Shown here one piece after another: positions 9,920 through 21,446 of a stretch of 64,000 bases of DNA (position 1 is the stretch's first letter; each line of letters begins with the position of its first letter). Both the position numbers and the translations under genes were made by a program. Origin of the DNA: Neorhizobium sp. NCHU2750 (GTDB taxonomy: Bacteria; Pseudomonadota; Alphaproteobacteria; Rhizobiales; Rhizobiaceae); the NCBI RefSeq assembly GCF_003597675.1, contig NZ_CP030827.1, positions 3,903,501 to 3,967,500 on the forward strand, given 5' to 3'. The notes beneath the pieces are model-generated. The model was not told the DNA's origin. It saw nothing but the letters and a program-made list of their open reading frames with translations, and made no database searches.

Positions 9920-11037
9920 CCCCTTCGTCGCCCGGTTGCCGCCTGCATCAAGTATCCTTTGGCGATCTTCCGGGTTGGGAGAATGACGATCCGCGCCCGC
10001 TCTTTGCGGCGATGTCGCGATGTCTTGTCCATATCCGCGATGTGAAACCCTATAAGACTGGAGCACTGGGCCTCTCGTCCGAAGATCTCCAGGCGCTTCT
10101 GGAGCAAGCAGAAGCGAGCGCGCCAACCACCGCGGAGGAGGCCCGCGCCTTTTTCGAGGTAAGTTGCACGCCGTTCCGGATTGTCAGGACGGATGGCGGC
10201 CAGAGCATGGTCACCGCCTTTTACGAGCCGGAAGTCGATGTTGCCGCAAAGCCGGATGCTACCTTTGCGCACCCTTTCTATTTCCGGCCGGATGACCTGA
10301 TCGATCTAGACGACGGCAACCGGCCGGCGGATTTGGACTCCGGCTACATGTTTGGCCGAAGCGGGCCGTCAGGGATAGAGGCCTATCCCGATCGGCGGGC
10401 GATCGACGAGGGTTATCTCGCCGGACAAGGGCTGGAAATCGCCTGGGCGCGTTCGAAAGTGGACGTCTTTTTCACCCATGTCCAAGGCGCCGCAAGGCTT
10501 CGCTATCCTGACGGAACCATCCGCAGGATCACCTATGCCGCCAAGGCAGGTCATCCGTTTTCACCCATCGGCAAGCTTTTGATCGACCGGGGCGAAATCG
10601 CACGGGAAAATATCTCGATGCAGTCCATCCGCAAATGGCTTGCTGAGAATCCGGCTAAGGTTGATGAGGTCCTTTGGCATAACCGGTCCTATATCTTCTT
10701 CCGCGATGCCGATGTTTCGGACGAAAACCTTGGCCCGGTGGCGGCTGCAAAGGTGCCGCTGGTCGCCGGCCGCTCTCTCGCGGTCGACCGCCTGATCCAC
10801 ACATTCGGCTATCCGTTTTTCGTCCATTCTCAGACGCTGACACATCTTGATGGCGGCGCGCCGTTTTCACGGCTGATGCTTGCTCTCGATACGGGATCTG
10901 CCATCGTCGGCCCGAGCCGCGGCGATATCTTTACCGGCTCGGGATATGAAGCCGGCGAACTGGCGGGCACGGTCAGGAACGAGGCGGAGTTCTTTCTGCT
11001 GATGCCCAAGGCGGCAGGGCGCGGGTACGGACCATGA
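9916..11037 (+). CDS. mltA: MltA-domain murein transglycosylase
   Basis: MltA cleaves the MurNAc-GlcNAc bond of peptidoglycan with formation of 1,6-anhydro-MurNAc. The 373-residue protein has the MltA barrel (about 90-260, with MVTAFYEPEVD and VDVFFTHVQGAARLRYPDG) and the C-terminal 3D domain with the catalytic Asp region LALDTGSAIVGPSRGDIFTG. The ATG overlaps the upstream gene by four bases. No signal peptide or lipobox is visible at this start, although the enzyme must reach the periplasm; the N-terminus (MTPSSPGCRLHQVSF) is polar. It overlaps smr by ATGA. Confidence 0.93.
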   Translation: MTPSSPGCRLHQVSFGDLPGWENDDPRPLFAAMSRCLVHIRDVKPYKTGALGLSSEDLQALLEQAEASAPTTAEEARAFFEVSCTPFRIVRTDGGQSMVTAFYEPEVDVAAKPDATFAHPFYFRPDDLIDLDDGNRPADLDSGYMFGRSGPSGIEAYPDRRAIDEGYLAGQGLEIAWARSKVDVFFTHVQGAARLRYPDGTIRRITYAAKAGHPFSPIGKLLIDRGEIARENISMQSIRKWLAENPAKVDEVLWHNRSYIFFRDADVSDENLGPVAAAKVPLVAGRSLAVDRLIHTFGYPFFVHSQTLTHLDGGAPFSRLMLALDTGSAIVGPSRGDIFTGSGYEAGELAGTVRNEAEFFLLMPKAAGRGYGP

Positions 11038-11594
11038 GCGGCGGGCGAAAACTCAATCCGGAAGAAAGGATTCTGTGGGGCAAGGTTGCCAGGTCCACCC
11101 GCGCCTTTGCCGACCGAAAGCGCGACCTGTTGGAATTCGAGGTTGAGGAGGCTGAGAGCCTCGCCAAGGTTCAGTCTGCGCCGCCACCGAAGGAAGTTGC
11201 TGCAAGGCAGGCTCCGGAACAGATGCCGGCCACAAGGAAGGCGAGCGGTCTTCATCATCCTCTGGAACGGCCGACGCAGCGCAAGTTGGCGAAAGGCAAG
11301 CTGTCGATCGATGCGCGACTCGACCTGCACGGCATGTTCCAGTCCGAAGCGCATGATCTGCTGCTCGATTTCATTTACCGGGCACATGAGCGCGGCCTCC
11401 GCCACGTGCTCGTCATTACCGGCAAGGGCAGTTCCATGGGAAGCGACGGTGCCTTGCGCCGTGCCGTGCCCCTGTGGTTTTCCAAGGCCGAATTCCGCTT
11501 TCTGATCTCGTCCTATGAATGGGCAGCACGTCATCATGGCGGCGAGGGCGCGCTTTACGTACGGCTGTCGCGTGGCGAAAGGGCAGGGTTGTGA
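11034..11594 (+). CDS. Smr domain protein (MutS2 C-terminal-like endonuclease domain)
   Basis: Small MutS-related (Smr) domains are nicking nucleases acting on DNA or RNA; stand-alone bacterial forms have been linked to DNA repair and ribosome rescue. The 186-residue protein has a polar, charged N-terminal half (1-85) and the Smr domain at about 90-180 with the LDLHGMFQSEAHDLLLDFI motif, HVLVITGKGSS and the closing GGEGALYVRLSR. Its boundaries overlap mltA and the following regulator by four bases each (ATGA, GTGA), making a tightly coupled run from the Tim44-like gene to the regulator. Confidence 0.93.
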   Translation: MSGGRKLNPEERILWGKVARSTRAFADRKRDLLEFEVEEAESLAKVQSAPPPKEVAARQAPEQMPATRKASGLHHPLERPTQRKLAKGKLSIDARLDLHGMFQSEAHDLLLDFIYRAHERGLRHVLVITGKGSSMGSDGALRRAVPLWFSKAEFRFLISSYEWAARHHGGEGALYVRLSRGERAGL

Positions 11595-11947
11595 CGCCCT
11601 TTGGCGAGGCGATGCGCGAGCTGCGGCGGCGCAAGGGCGTGACCCAGCGCGCGCTCGCCCAGGCGATCGGGGTGACGCCGGCCTATCTGTCGGCACTCGA
11701 ACACGGACGCCGCGGACGCCCGACCTTCGAGCTTCTCCAGCGCATCGCAGGCTATTTCAACATCATCTGGGACGAGGCCGAAGACCTGTTTCGCCTTGCC
11801 GATGCGTCAGACCCGCGTGTGGTAGTGGACACGGCAGGTCTTCCTCCGGAATACACCCTGTTCGCCAACGAATTGTCCAAACGGATTCGCACTTTGGCAC
11901 CGGACGTGGTAGAAGATCTCACCAAACTCTTGAAGCGCTCACAATAG
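11591..11947 (+). CDS. XRE-family helix-turn-helix transcriptional regulator
   Basis: The 118-residue protein begins at a GTG that overlaps the smr stop (GTGA). Residues about 5-60 form a Cro/CI-type helix-turn-helix: EAMRELRRRKGVTQRALAQAIGV followed by TPAYLSALEHGRRGRPTFELL. The rest, ending LAPDVVEDLTKLLKRSQ, is a short C-terminal extension with no enzymatic domain. This small XRE gene between smr and gyrB is conserved in alphaproteobacteria; its targets are unknown. An upstream ATG at 11519 lies inside smr and would add 24 unrelated residues. Confidence 0.9.
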   Translation: MTPFGEAMRELRRRKGVTQRALAQAIGVTPAYLSALEHGRRGRPTFELLQRIAGYFNIIWDEAEDLFRLADASDPRVVVDTAGLPPEYTLFANELSKRIRTLAPDVVEDLTKLLKRSQ

Positions 11948-12093
11948 CCGCATTTTTCTCGGAAACATCCACGGCTTTCGCAGCCATTTGGGCCTGCCCA
12001 ACCTTTAGGGTCAGCCCGGGATTTCCTATATTCGAACCGGAAACAGCGGTGATTCGCGCGTCACTGAAAAAGAACCAACCTGGAAGAAACTGA

Positions 12094-14529
<2,436 letters not shown>

Positions 14530-14558
14530 GGCGCCGATCCGTCATTTACCGCATGCAA

Positions 14559-14580
14559 AACGGGGCCATATGGCCCCGTT
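14559..14580 (+). terminator. Hairpin downstream of gyrB
   Basis: A perfect 22-base palindrome (arm AACGGGGCCAT) starts 30 bases after the gyrB stop. The following T-run is very short, so it may be a weak bidirectional terminator between gyrB and the converging nitroreductase gene. Confidence 0.65.
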
Positions 14581-14631
14581 GTCATATCCGGCTAACGATT
14601 CACGTGAAGTCGGCCATTTCAGTCGGTTGTA

Positions 14632-15231
14632 TCAGGCCTCGCCGCTGAATTTTCCTTCGAATGCAATCTCGGCTACTGCCTTGCGCCCACTCGGCACCTC
14701 GCGCTCACGAAGTTCCTCTGGAAGCGTTGCCTTGTCCGCCATCCGCCCGATGGCTGCCGCCGCCTCGACGCGAAATCCATCCGGCAATCCGAGAACCTCG
14801 ACGGCCTTCTCCTTGTCGAACCCCTCCATTCCATGGGCGTGATAACCGAGTTTCATGGCTTGGGCGATGACCGAGAACCAGGCCGAGCCCGTATCGAAGG
14901 AATGGGTATAGGCGGGCTTGTGCTCGCCGTTGGAGGCGACTCGATAGCTTTTCGATACGATGACGATCAGTGCGGCTGAATTCCTGGCCCATCGCTGATT
15001 TCCGGCAACCAGCAGATCGAGAATGGTGTCAAAGGCGGGCGTTCCCCTCAGGCCATAGATGAAGCGCCATGGCTGGTTGTTGCCGGACGAGGGCGCCCAA
15101 TGGGCGGCGTCCAATATGGTCAGCATGACGTCCCGGTCGATACGTTCATCGGTGAAGGCGCGAGGCGACCAGCGATCGAGGAAGAATGCGTCTATCGGAT
15201 ACTCGGATGTTCTGGAATTGCTGCTGGTCAT
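14632..15231 (-). CDS. Nitroreductase family protein
   Basis: Nitroreductase-family flavoproteins reduce nitro compounds, quinones or other substrates with NAD(P)H and FMN. The 199-residue protein has the family pattern: an FMN-binding RWSPRAFTDERID stretch near residues 20-32, the AAHWAPSSGNNQPWRFI motif, a central helical part, and the C-terminal AAAAIGRMADKATLP. I chose the ATG at 15231 because AAGGAG lies just upstream; the frame stays open far upstream but without a better start. The substrate is not predictable. It diverges from phaZ. Confidence 0.9.
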   Translation of the reverse strand: MTSSNSRTSEYPIDAFFLDRWSPRAFTDERIDRDVMLTILDAAHWAPSSGNNQPWRFIYGLRGTPAFDTILDLLVAGNQRWARNSAALIVIVSKSYRVASNGEHKPAYTHSFDTGSAWFSVIAQAMKLGYHAHGMEGFDKEKAVEVLGLPDGFRVEAAAAIGRMADKATLPEELREREVPSGRKAVAEIAFEGKFSGEA

Positions 15232-15405
15232 CGCCGGCTCCTTCTTTTGTGAAGGGGAAGATAGCTCTTGAGGCGTGCTTGGCAATCGTCGTGGCGTCCG
15301 CCGTTGGTGACAAGGCAGTTTGGGTAGGTCATAGATGGCATAGGAGAGGGAGCCATGACCGATGTCGTGCCTCCCGGGAGCTTTCAATGGCAGGAGGAGA
15401 GGGCC

Positions 15406-16722
15406 ATGAAGGGCAGCTCGATCATGTTCTATCAGCTTTACGAGTTGAACCACGCTGCGCTGGCGCCTTTTCGCGCCGGTGCGGAGGCATTGCGCTTCGT
15501 TGCCGGCAATCCGCTCAACCCGCTCTCGCAGACCGTTCTGGGCAGAACACTCACCGCCAGCCTCGAGGTCTTCGAGCGGGCAACGCGACGCTACGCAAAG
15601 CCCGCCTTCGGACTGACCGAGACGGTGGTCGACGGCGAGGAAATCGTTGTCGTAGAAGAAGTGGCCTGGTCGAAACCCTTCTGCAACCTGCTGCATTTCA
15701 AGCGCGATCTACCTGAGGGCAGACCGCTTGATCAGAGGATCCTTCTGGTCGCACCCATGTCCGGTCACTACGCGACATTGCTGCGCGGCACCGTCGAGGC
15801 CTTGCTGCCATATGCCGATATCTACATCACCGATTGGGTGGATGCGCGCATGGTACCGGTCACCGAGGGTAATTTCGATCTGGACGATTATATCGATTAC
15901 GTCATTGAAATGCTGCACCAGTTGGGTGCCGGTGCGCATGTGATCGGCGTCTGCCAGCCGTCGGTGCCGGTTCTGGCGGCCATCGCGGTGATGGAAAAGC
16001 GGGGCGATCCCGCACTGCCCGCTTCCATGATCCTGATGGGCGGGCCGATCGACACGCGCAAGAATCCGACCGCTGTCAACAAGCTCGCCAAGGAACATTC
16101 GCTCGACTGGTTCAGAGACAATGTCATCATGACGGTGCCGTTCCCGCAGCCCGGATTCATGCGGCCTGTCTATCCGGGTTTCCTGCAGCTCTCGGGTTTC
16201 ATGTCGATGAATCTCGACCGACACGTGGTGGCGCATCGCGAATTCTTCGAACATCTCGTCAAGCATGACGGGGAATCCGCAGAGAGGCATCGTGATTTCT
16301 ACGATGAATATCTGGCCGTCATGGACCTGACGGAGGAGTTCTACCTGCAGACGGTTGATACCGTCTTCATCCGCCATGCTCTCCCCCAGGGTGAGATGCT
16401 GCATCGCGGCGTGCCGGTGAATACAGCCGCGATACGCCATGTCGCACTGATGACCGTCGAGGGAGAGAATGACGACATTTCGGGGCTCGGCCAGACAGAG
16501 GCGGCACACGCCATCTGCCCGAATGTTCCCGATGCGCTGCGCCTCCATTATGTGCAACCGGATGTAGGCCATTACGGCGTATTCAATGGCTCGCGTTTTC
16601 GTCGGGAGATTGCACCGCGGATAGTGGAGTTCACGCGGCTGCATGGCGGTGCCCGCCAGGCAGAAAAGCCGGCGGCAAAGCCGCGGCCTGCAAGGAAAAG
16701 AACCCCAAAGAAGCCAGGTTGA
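15406..16722 (+). CDS. phaZ: Intracellular polyhydroxyalkanoate depolymerase
   Basis: PhaZ degrades stored poly-3-hydroxybutyrate granules to monomers in the cytoplasm. The protein starts MKGSSIMFYQLYELNHAALAPFR, has an alpha/beta-hydrolase fold with ILLVAPMSGHYATLLRGT, the ADIYITDWVDARMVP segment, and HVIGVCQPSVPVLA, where Cys takes the nucleophile place as in rhizobial PhaZ. The catalytic His lies in the terminal DVGHYGVFNGSRFR. I chose the ATG at 15406 because of the strong AGGAGGAG at 15392-15399; the ATG at 15424 (MFYQLYE) is an alternative and one at 15355 less likely. Product length is 438 residues. A Lys/Arg/Ala-rich tail ends the protein. Confidence 0.88.
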   Translation: MKGSSIMFYQLYELNHAALAPFRAGAEALRFVAGNPLNPLSQTVLGRTLTASLEVFERATRRYAKPAFGLTETVVDGEEIVVVEEVAWSKPFCNLLHFKRDLPEGRPLDQRILLVAPMSGHYATLLRGTVEALLPYADIYITDWVDARMVPVTEGNFDLDDYIDYVIEMLHQLGAGAHVIGVCQPSVPVLAAIAVMEKRGDPALPASMILMGGPIDTRKNPTAVNKLAKEHSLDWFRDNVIMTVPFPQPGFMRPVYPGFLQLSGFMSMNLDRHVVAHREFFEHLVKHDGESAERHRDFYDEYLAVMDLTEEFYLQTVDTVFIRHALPQGEMLHRGVPVNTAAIRHVALMTVEGENDDISGLGQTEAAHAICPNVPDALRLHYVQPDVGHYGVFNGSRFRREIAPRIVEFTRLHGGARQAEKPAAKPRPARKRTPKKPG

Positions 16723-16855
16723 GCGGAATTATTCACGTCTTTTCAGTGTCTTCACCGATTTAATCTTCGATCTTCTTGAAGGGCGATCGGGGTGTCACCA
16801 AATCGATTCCGTCGGGTTGGCGTGCGGCCGCCCGCTGCAACCTTAAGGGTGACCC

Positions 16856-17275
16856 ATGAACCAGTCTGCATTGATCCGTCCCGGTTGGACACCGGCCACC
16901 ATTGCTCTCATGGTGCTCGGTTTCGTCGTATTCTGGCCTCTCGGCCTGGCAATGCTTGCCTACATCATCTTCGGTGACCGGCTGCAGGGCTTCAAGGCAG
17001 ATGCTGGCGGTCCCGCTAAATGGTTTTCAAACTGCCGCAAGGCGGGCCAGAGTTACAGGACGCCGTTCTCCACCGGTAACATGGCATTCGATGAATGGCG
17101 CCGGGCCGAACTCGACCGGATCGAGGAGGAGCGGCGCAAGCTCGATCAGATGCGCGAGGACTTCGACAGCTATATGCGCGAGCTGCGCAGGGCGAAGGAT
17201 CAGGAAGAGTTCGATCGTTTCATGCGCGAGCGGAAGAACAGGCCCTCGGGCGACCAGCCGGTTGTCGATCTCTGA
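16856..17275 (+). CDS. DUF2852 membrane protein
   Basis: A 139-residue protein of unknown function from a family common in Rhizobiales. It has one or two hydrophobic stretches within residues 14-40 (ATIALMVLGFVVFWPLGLAM), a short linker, and a highly charged helical C-terminal half (residues 78-130, EWRRAELDRIEEERRKLDQM) that looks like a coiled coil. It sits 93 bases before the YgjP-like metalloprotease gene on the same strand. No catalytic motif is visible. Confidence 0.85.
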   Translation: MNQSALIRPGWTPATIALMVLGFVVFWPLGLAMLAYIIFGDRLQGFKADAGGPAKWFSNCRKAGQSYRTPFSTGNMAFDEWRRAELDRIEEERRKLDQMREDFDSYMRELRRAKDQEEFDRFMRERKNRPSGDQPVVDL

Positions 17276-17368
17276 TTTTCGGCGAAATTTGATCGGAAAG
17301 GAGCTGGTGCCTTGACGGCATCGGCTTTTTTCGTGCCGGAAATCCGGGGAATCGGGTAAGGATGAAAT

Positions 17369-18130
17369 ATGTTCGCGCTCCTCAAGAAGCCTGTCCGCCG
17401 CTCCGCCAGACCACTCGAAACGGTCAAGCGCACCCTTGATGTCGGCGATCGCACCATGCCGCTGACAATCAAGGAAAACAGCCGCGCGACCCGCATCACC
17501 CTGCGGATCGAACCCGGTGGCCGGGCGCTCAATCTCACCATCCCTGTCGGGCTTCGCCACGTCGAGGTGGATGACTTTCTGGCAAGGCACGATGGCTGGC
17601 TGAAAACAAAGCTCGCCAAGTTCTCGCTCGACAATCCGATCAGGCCGGGCGGCCGCATCTGCCTGCGCGGTGTCGAGCATCGTATCGAGCATACGGGCTC
17701 CTTGCGAGGGGTGACGGAGGCCGTGGTTGTCGACGGTCAGCCGGTGCTGAGGGTGAGCGGGCTTGAGGATCACATGGGTCGGAGAATTTCGACCTTCCTC
17801 AAGAAGGAGGCCCGCCGCGAACTCGAGGCGCTCGCGCGTCGGCATGCTGCCTCGATACGCAAGCCCGTTGCCTCGGTCTCGATGAAGGATACCCGCAGCC
17901 GCTGGGGATCCTGTTCGTGGGATGGAAACCTGAGCTTTTCCTGGCGCATCGTCATGGCACCGCCCGTCGTCATCGACTATCTGGCAGCGCATGAAGTGGC
18001 GCATCTGAAGGAAATGAACCACGGACCGAAATTCTGGGCGCTCTGCAAGGAGCTTTGCCCGAGAATGGAAGAAGCGCGCCGTTGGCTGAAAACTCACGGC
18101 TCACAACTTCACGCAATAGATTTCAGCTGA
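17369..18130 (+). CDS. YgjP-like (DUF45/M48-type) metallopeptidase
   Basis: Members are small SprT-like zinc metallopeptidases of unclear substrate. The 253-residue protein has a beta-rich N-terminal half that binds no obvious cofactor and the gluzincin motif AAHEVAHLKEMNHG near residues 208-221 (HExxH plus downstream His), with the preceding family signature SVSMKDTRSRWGSCSWDGNLSFSW. It follows the DUF2852 gene with 93 bases between, perhaps as a pair. The start ATG follows GGGTAAGG. Confidence 0.9.
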   Translation: MFALLKKPVRRSARPLETVKRTLDVGDRTMPLTIKENSRATRITLRIEPGGRALNLTIPVGLRHVEVDDFLARHDGWLKTKLAKFSLDNPIRPGGRICLRGVEHRIEHTGSLRGVTEAVVVDGQPVLRVSGLEDHMGRRISTFLKKEARRELEALARRHAASIRKPVASVSMKDTRSRWGSCSWDGNLSFSWRIVMAPPVVIDYLAAHEVAHLKEMNHGPKFWALCKELCPRMEEARRWLKTHGSQLHAIDFS

Positions 18131-18175
18131 TCGGTCTGTTCGATCGGCGCCCGGCTCTTGCTGCCAATCGCCCTC

Positions 18176-19255
18176 TTACTGCCAGTCGCCGGTCCGCATC
18201 GCCCAGTTTTCCTGGCTCGGCACTGCAGCGGAATCGGCCATTGCCATTCCTGCGGCCTGGCGCTTCTGGGCGCTCACACGCGGCCGTGCAGCCGGCACGG
18301 GAATGTTCGAACCGCTTTCCAGGCTGGCCTGATAGAGATGGGCCTGCGTGTAGGAAGAGTTCTGCGGTGCCGAATAGGCGGTATCGAAAGCCTCGTCCAT
18401 GCTGGCGCGCGCGATCGCTGCGGTGATGACCGGTGCAAGCGGCGGCTTGGGCGCAGTTGCAAGCGCCACGGCAGGCTGAGCCCCGACGCGACCTTCGCTT
18501 ACGCCGGCAACTGTTGCGGTCTGCGCAGGTGCAGCGGTCTGGATGGAGCCGGCGGCGGCCGCAGGCGCTGCCGCAGCAACCTGAGGAGCCGCGGCGGCCA
18601 TGCTGGCGGCCTCTGCGAGAACCGACGACGACAGGGCAGGGTTCTGCTCCGGATCGTTCGATGCATAGGCGAGAATGTAGCTGTTGACCGGCTTCGGTGC
18701 TGCCGTCTCAAGGTTACCGTCTTCGTCACGCTTTTCGTAGAAGACGTTACCACCGGCCGCAGCAACATAATGCATGTTGTTATAAGGGAACTTGTAGCCC
18801 TGTGTATGGAAGAACATCGCGTCTTTGACGCCGGGGTGACGTGCACCCTTCAGGACGGCATCGGCCGCCTCGTTAAGATCGGGCGCGGTTGCCTCATCCA
18901 TCTTGCGGGTCATGACGCCCGGCGCGAACTGGTTCTTCTGGGCAACGACGCCACAGATGGTCGGCGCATACATGCCCGACGTCAGACGGTTCATGATCAC
19001 GCTGCCGACGGCCAGAAAACCATTTTCGCTGGAGCGCTCGGATTCGAAATACATCGCGCGCTTCAGGCATTCGCGATCTTTGTTCGTATAGCTGTAGACG
19101 GTCTTCTGCGGGCCCGTATGGGCAGCAGCCAGCTTGGTCGATTTGGGCGCGGAATCGACCGACGAAACGTTCTGTGTGCTCGTGCACGCCGAGAGAAGGC
19201 CCCCAGCGGCCAGGCAAAGTGCTGCTCGCGAAACAGCCACAGTCATCCTCGTCAT
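18176..19255 (-). CDS. SleB-like cell wall hydrolase, predicted lipoprotein
   Basis: Proteins with this Hydrolase_2 (SleB) domain cleave peptidoglycan. The N-terminus (MTRMTVAVSRAALCLAAGGLLSAC) is a lipoprotein signal with lipobox LSAC, so the mature protein should be membrane-anchored in the periplasm. The catalytic domain spans about residues 60-170, with CLKRAMYFESERSSENGFLAV (conserved Glu), VMNRLTSG-like VIMNRLTSGMYAPTICGVV and the closing FHTQGYKFPYN. The last 170 residues are Ala/Pro-rich low complexity with no domain. I chose ATG 19255, which starts the signal sequence; an in-frame start at 19285 is possible. Confidence 0.87.
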   Translation of the reverse strand: MTRMTVAVSRAALCLAAGGLLSACTSTQNVSSVDSAPKSTKLAAAHTGPQKTVYSYTNKDRECLKRAMYFESERSSENGFLAVGSVIMNRLTSGMYAPTICGVVAQKNQFAPGVMTRKMDEATAPDLNEAADAVLKGARHPGVKDAMFFHTQGYKFPYNNMHYVAAAGGNVFYEKRDEDGNLETAAPKPVNSYILAYASNDPEQNPALSSSVLAEAASMAAAAPQVAAAAPAAAAGSIQTAAPAQTATVAGVSEGRVGAQPAVALATAPKPPLAPVITAAIARASMDEAFDTAYSAPQNSSYTQAHLYQASLESGSNIPVPAARPRVSAQKRQAAGMAMADSAAVPSQENWAMRTGDWQ

Positions 19256-19555
19256 ATTACCCCGCCAAAAAATTCCACAAATCATCGCGGCAGGGAATAA
19301 GCTACCTCAATTTGCGCCTTTGATCAATTATCTTTCGCTTGGTGCCAAACTACGGAAATTCCATTTCTTTTCCCGTTGGCTCACATAAAAACTTTCATGA
19401 GTGAAAACTCATATATCAGTCATTCACGAAGCGTGAGCGGGTCACGATTCGAACGTTACGAGCCGTTGCTGACTGGTCTGACAATCCGTATTTGAATGGT
19501 CGCTCCGACACGAAAATGCCTCGACTCCGCCGAGATTTCATGTCACTCCGCCGTC
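19256..19555. other. Divergent intergenic region between the SleB-like gene and trpF
   Basis: 300 bases with no supported gene; both neighbours' promoters must lie here. It is AT-rich around 19310-19420. A small hairpin, ATGAGT-GAAA-ACTCAT, lies at 19397-19412. I see no recognisable trp attenuator (no Trp-rich leader peptide). Confidence 0.6.
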
Positions 19556-20212
19556 ATGAAACTGGACGTCAAAATCTGTGGCTTGAGTACGGCTGAGGCC
19601 GTAGACCGCGCGGTCGCCCGCGGCGCGTCGCATATCGGCTTCATCTTTTTCGAAAAGAGCCCCCGCAACATCGCGCCCGAGATCGCCGGTGAACTGGCCG
19701 ACAGGGTGCGCGGACGGGTCAAGATCGTTGCGGTAACCGTCGATGCCGGCGATGAAGAGCTTGACGATATCGTCTCGCTGCTGAGGCCGGACATATTGCA
19801 ATTGCACGGGCACGAGACCCCGGAACGCATTCTTCATATCAAGGCGATTTACGGGCTGCCGGTCATGAAGGTCTTTTCGATCAGGGAGCAGGCGGATCTG
19901 GATCGTGTCGATCCCTTTATCGGTGTCGCTGACCGCTTTCTCTTCGATGCCAAGGCGCCGAAAGGATCACAATTGCCCGGCGGTAACGGCGTTTCCTTTG
20001 ACTGGAGCTTGATGCGTTCGCTTGACGAAGGCGTGGATTACATGCTTTCCGGAGGGCTGAACAAGGATAATGTCGCACTTGCGCTCGCATCGACGCGGGC
20101 AACGGGTATCGATGTATCCTCCGGAGTGGAAAGCGCCCCGGGCGTAAAGGACCTTGGAATGATTGACGCGTTTTTCGATGCGGTCGCCGATGCGGCTCCG
20201 AAGAAGCGCTGA
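19556..20212 (+). CDS. trpF: Phosphoribosylanthranilate isomerase
   Basis: TrpF isomerises N-(5'-phosphoribosyl)anthranilate to CdRP in tryptophan synthesis. The 218-residue protein has the catalytic Cys in DVKICGLST (residues 4-12), the second catalytic Asp region RFLFDAKAPKG, the phosphate-binding MLSGGLNKDNV and the terminal GIDVSSGVESAPGVKD. The ATG at 19556 gives the canonical MKLDVKICG start; an upstream in-frame ATG at 19496 would add 20 unrelated residues. It leads trpF-trpB-trpA-accD-folC. Confidence 0.97.
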   Translation: MKLDVKICGLSTAEAVDRAVARGASHIGFIFFEKSPRNIAPEIAGELADRVRGRVKIVAVTVDAGDEELDDIVSLLRPDILQLHGHETPERILHIKAIYGLPVMKVFSIREQADLDRVDPFIGVADRFLFDAKAPKGSQLPGGNGVSFDWSLMRSLDEGVDYMLSGGLNKDNVALALASTRATGIDVSSGVESAPGVKDLGMIDAFFDAVADAAPKKR

Positions 20213-20223
20213 AGGAGTAGAGA

Positions 20224-21444
20224 GTGAACGAGACGCCTAAACCCAATTCCTTCCGCTCCGGCCCCGATGAAGATGGCCGTTTCGGCATTTTCGGCGGCCG
20301 CTTCGTTGCCGAAACGCTCATGCCGCTGATCCTCGATCTGCAGGCGGAGTGGGAAAAGGCCAAGAGCGATCCGGTCTTCCAGAAGGAAATGGCCGAGCTC
20401 GGCACGCATTATATCGGCCGCCCGAGCCCGCTCTATTACGCCGAGCGGCTGACCGAACATCTCGGCGGCGCCAAGATCTATTTCAAGCGCGAAGAGCTGA
20501 ACCACACCGGTTCGCACAAGATCAACAACTGCATCGGCCAGATCCTGCTGGCCAAGCGCATGGGCAAGACCCGCATCATCGCCGAAACCGGTGCCGGCCA
20601 GCATGGCGTGGCCTCTGCCACCGTTGCCGCCCGTTTCGGCCTTCCCTGCGTCGTCTACATGGGTGCGACCGACGTCGAGCGCCAGGCGCCGAATGTCTTC
20701 CGCATGAAGCTCCTCGGTGCCGAGGTCAAGCCGGTTACGGCAGGTGCCGGCACGCTGAAGGATGCCATGAACGAGGCGCTGCGTGACTGGGTCACCAATG
20801 TCGACGACACCTATTATCTTATCGGCACCGCGGCAGGCCCGCATCCCTATCCGGAAATGGTCCGTGACTTCCAGTCCGTCATCGGCACCGAAGCCCGCGC
20901 CCAGATCCTCGAGGCGGAAGGCAAGCTGCCGGACGTGGTCATTGCAGCCGTCGGTGGCGGTTCGAATGCGATCGGCATCTTCCACCCCTTCCTCGATGAC
21001 GAGAGTGTCAAGATCGTCGGCGTTGAGGCTGGCGGCCACGGCATCGACGGCAATGAACATTGCGCATCGATCACCGCCGGCTCGCCCGGCGTGCTTCATG
21101 GCAACCGCACCTATCTCCTGCAGGATGGCGACGGCCAGATCCTCGAAGGCCACTCGATCTCCGCCGGCCTCGATTATCCCGGCATCGGTCCCGAGCACAG
21201 CTGGCTGAACGATATCGGCCGTGCAGAATACGTGCCGATCATGGATAACGAAGCGCTCGAAGCCTTCCAGCTTCTGACAAGGCTCGAAGGCATCATCCCG
21301 GCGCTGGAACCGAGCCACGCAATTGCCGAAGTCATCAAGCGGGCACCCAAGATGGGCAAGGAGGAGATCATCCTCGTCAACCTGTCCGGTCGCGGCGACA
21401 AGGACATCTTCACCGTCGGCAAGATCCTCGGAATGGGGCTGTAA
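20224..21444 (+). CDS. trpB: Tryptophan synthase beta chain
   Basis: TrpB condenses indole with serine using PLP. The 406-residue protein has the PLP lysine in [13 protein letters not shown], the active-site [10 protein letters not shown] loop (catalytic Glu), the phosphate-binding GGGSNAIG and the LNLSGRG-like [10 protein letters not shown] near the C-terminus. It starts 11 bases after trpF and ends two bases before trpA, so these are co-transcribed. trpE, trpD and trpC are elsewhere, as usual in rhizobia. Confidence 0.98.
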   Translation: MNETPKPNSFRSGPDEDGRFGIFGGRFVAETLMPLILDLQAEWEKAKSDPVFQKEMAELGTHYIGRPSPLYYAERLTEHLGGAKIYFKREELNHTGSHKINNCIGQILLAKRMGKTRIIAETGAGQHGVASATVAARFGLPCVVYMGATDVERQAPNVFRMKLLGAEVKPVTAGAGTLKDAMNEALRDWVTNVDDTYYLIGTAAGPHPYPEMVRDFQSVIGTEARAQILEAEGKLPDVVIAAVGGGSNAIGIFHPFLDDESVKIVGVEAGGHGIDGNEHCASITAGSPGVLHGNRTYLLQDGDGQILEGHSISAGLDYPGIGPEHSWLNDIGRAEYVPIMDNEALEAFQLLTRLEGIIPALEPSHAIAEVIKRAPKMGKEEIILVNLSGRGDKDIFTVGKILGMGL

Positions 21445-21446
21445 TC

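Noticed and set aside
14596..14611. ATTCACGTGAAG after gyrB as a parS site
   Set aside because: Only 11 of 16 positions match, and the right half is broken.
18158..19300. Plus-strand open frame of 380 codons opposite the SleB-like gene
   Set aside because: The minus strand encodes a clear lipoprotein signal and a hydrolase domain; the plus frame is Arg/Gly-rich without motifs.
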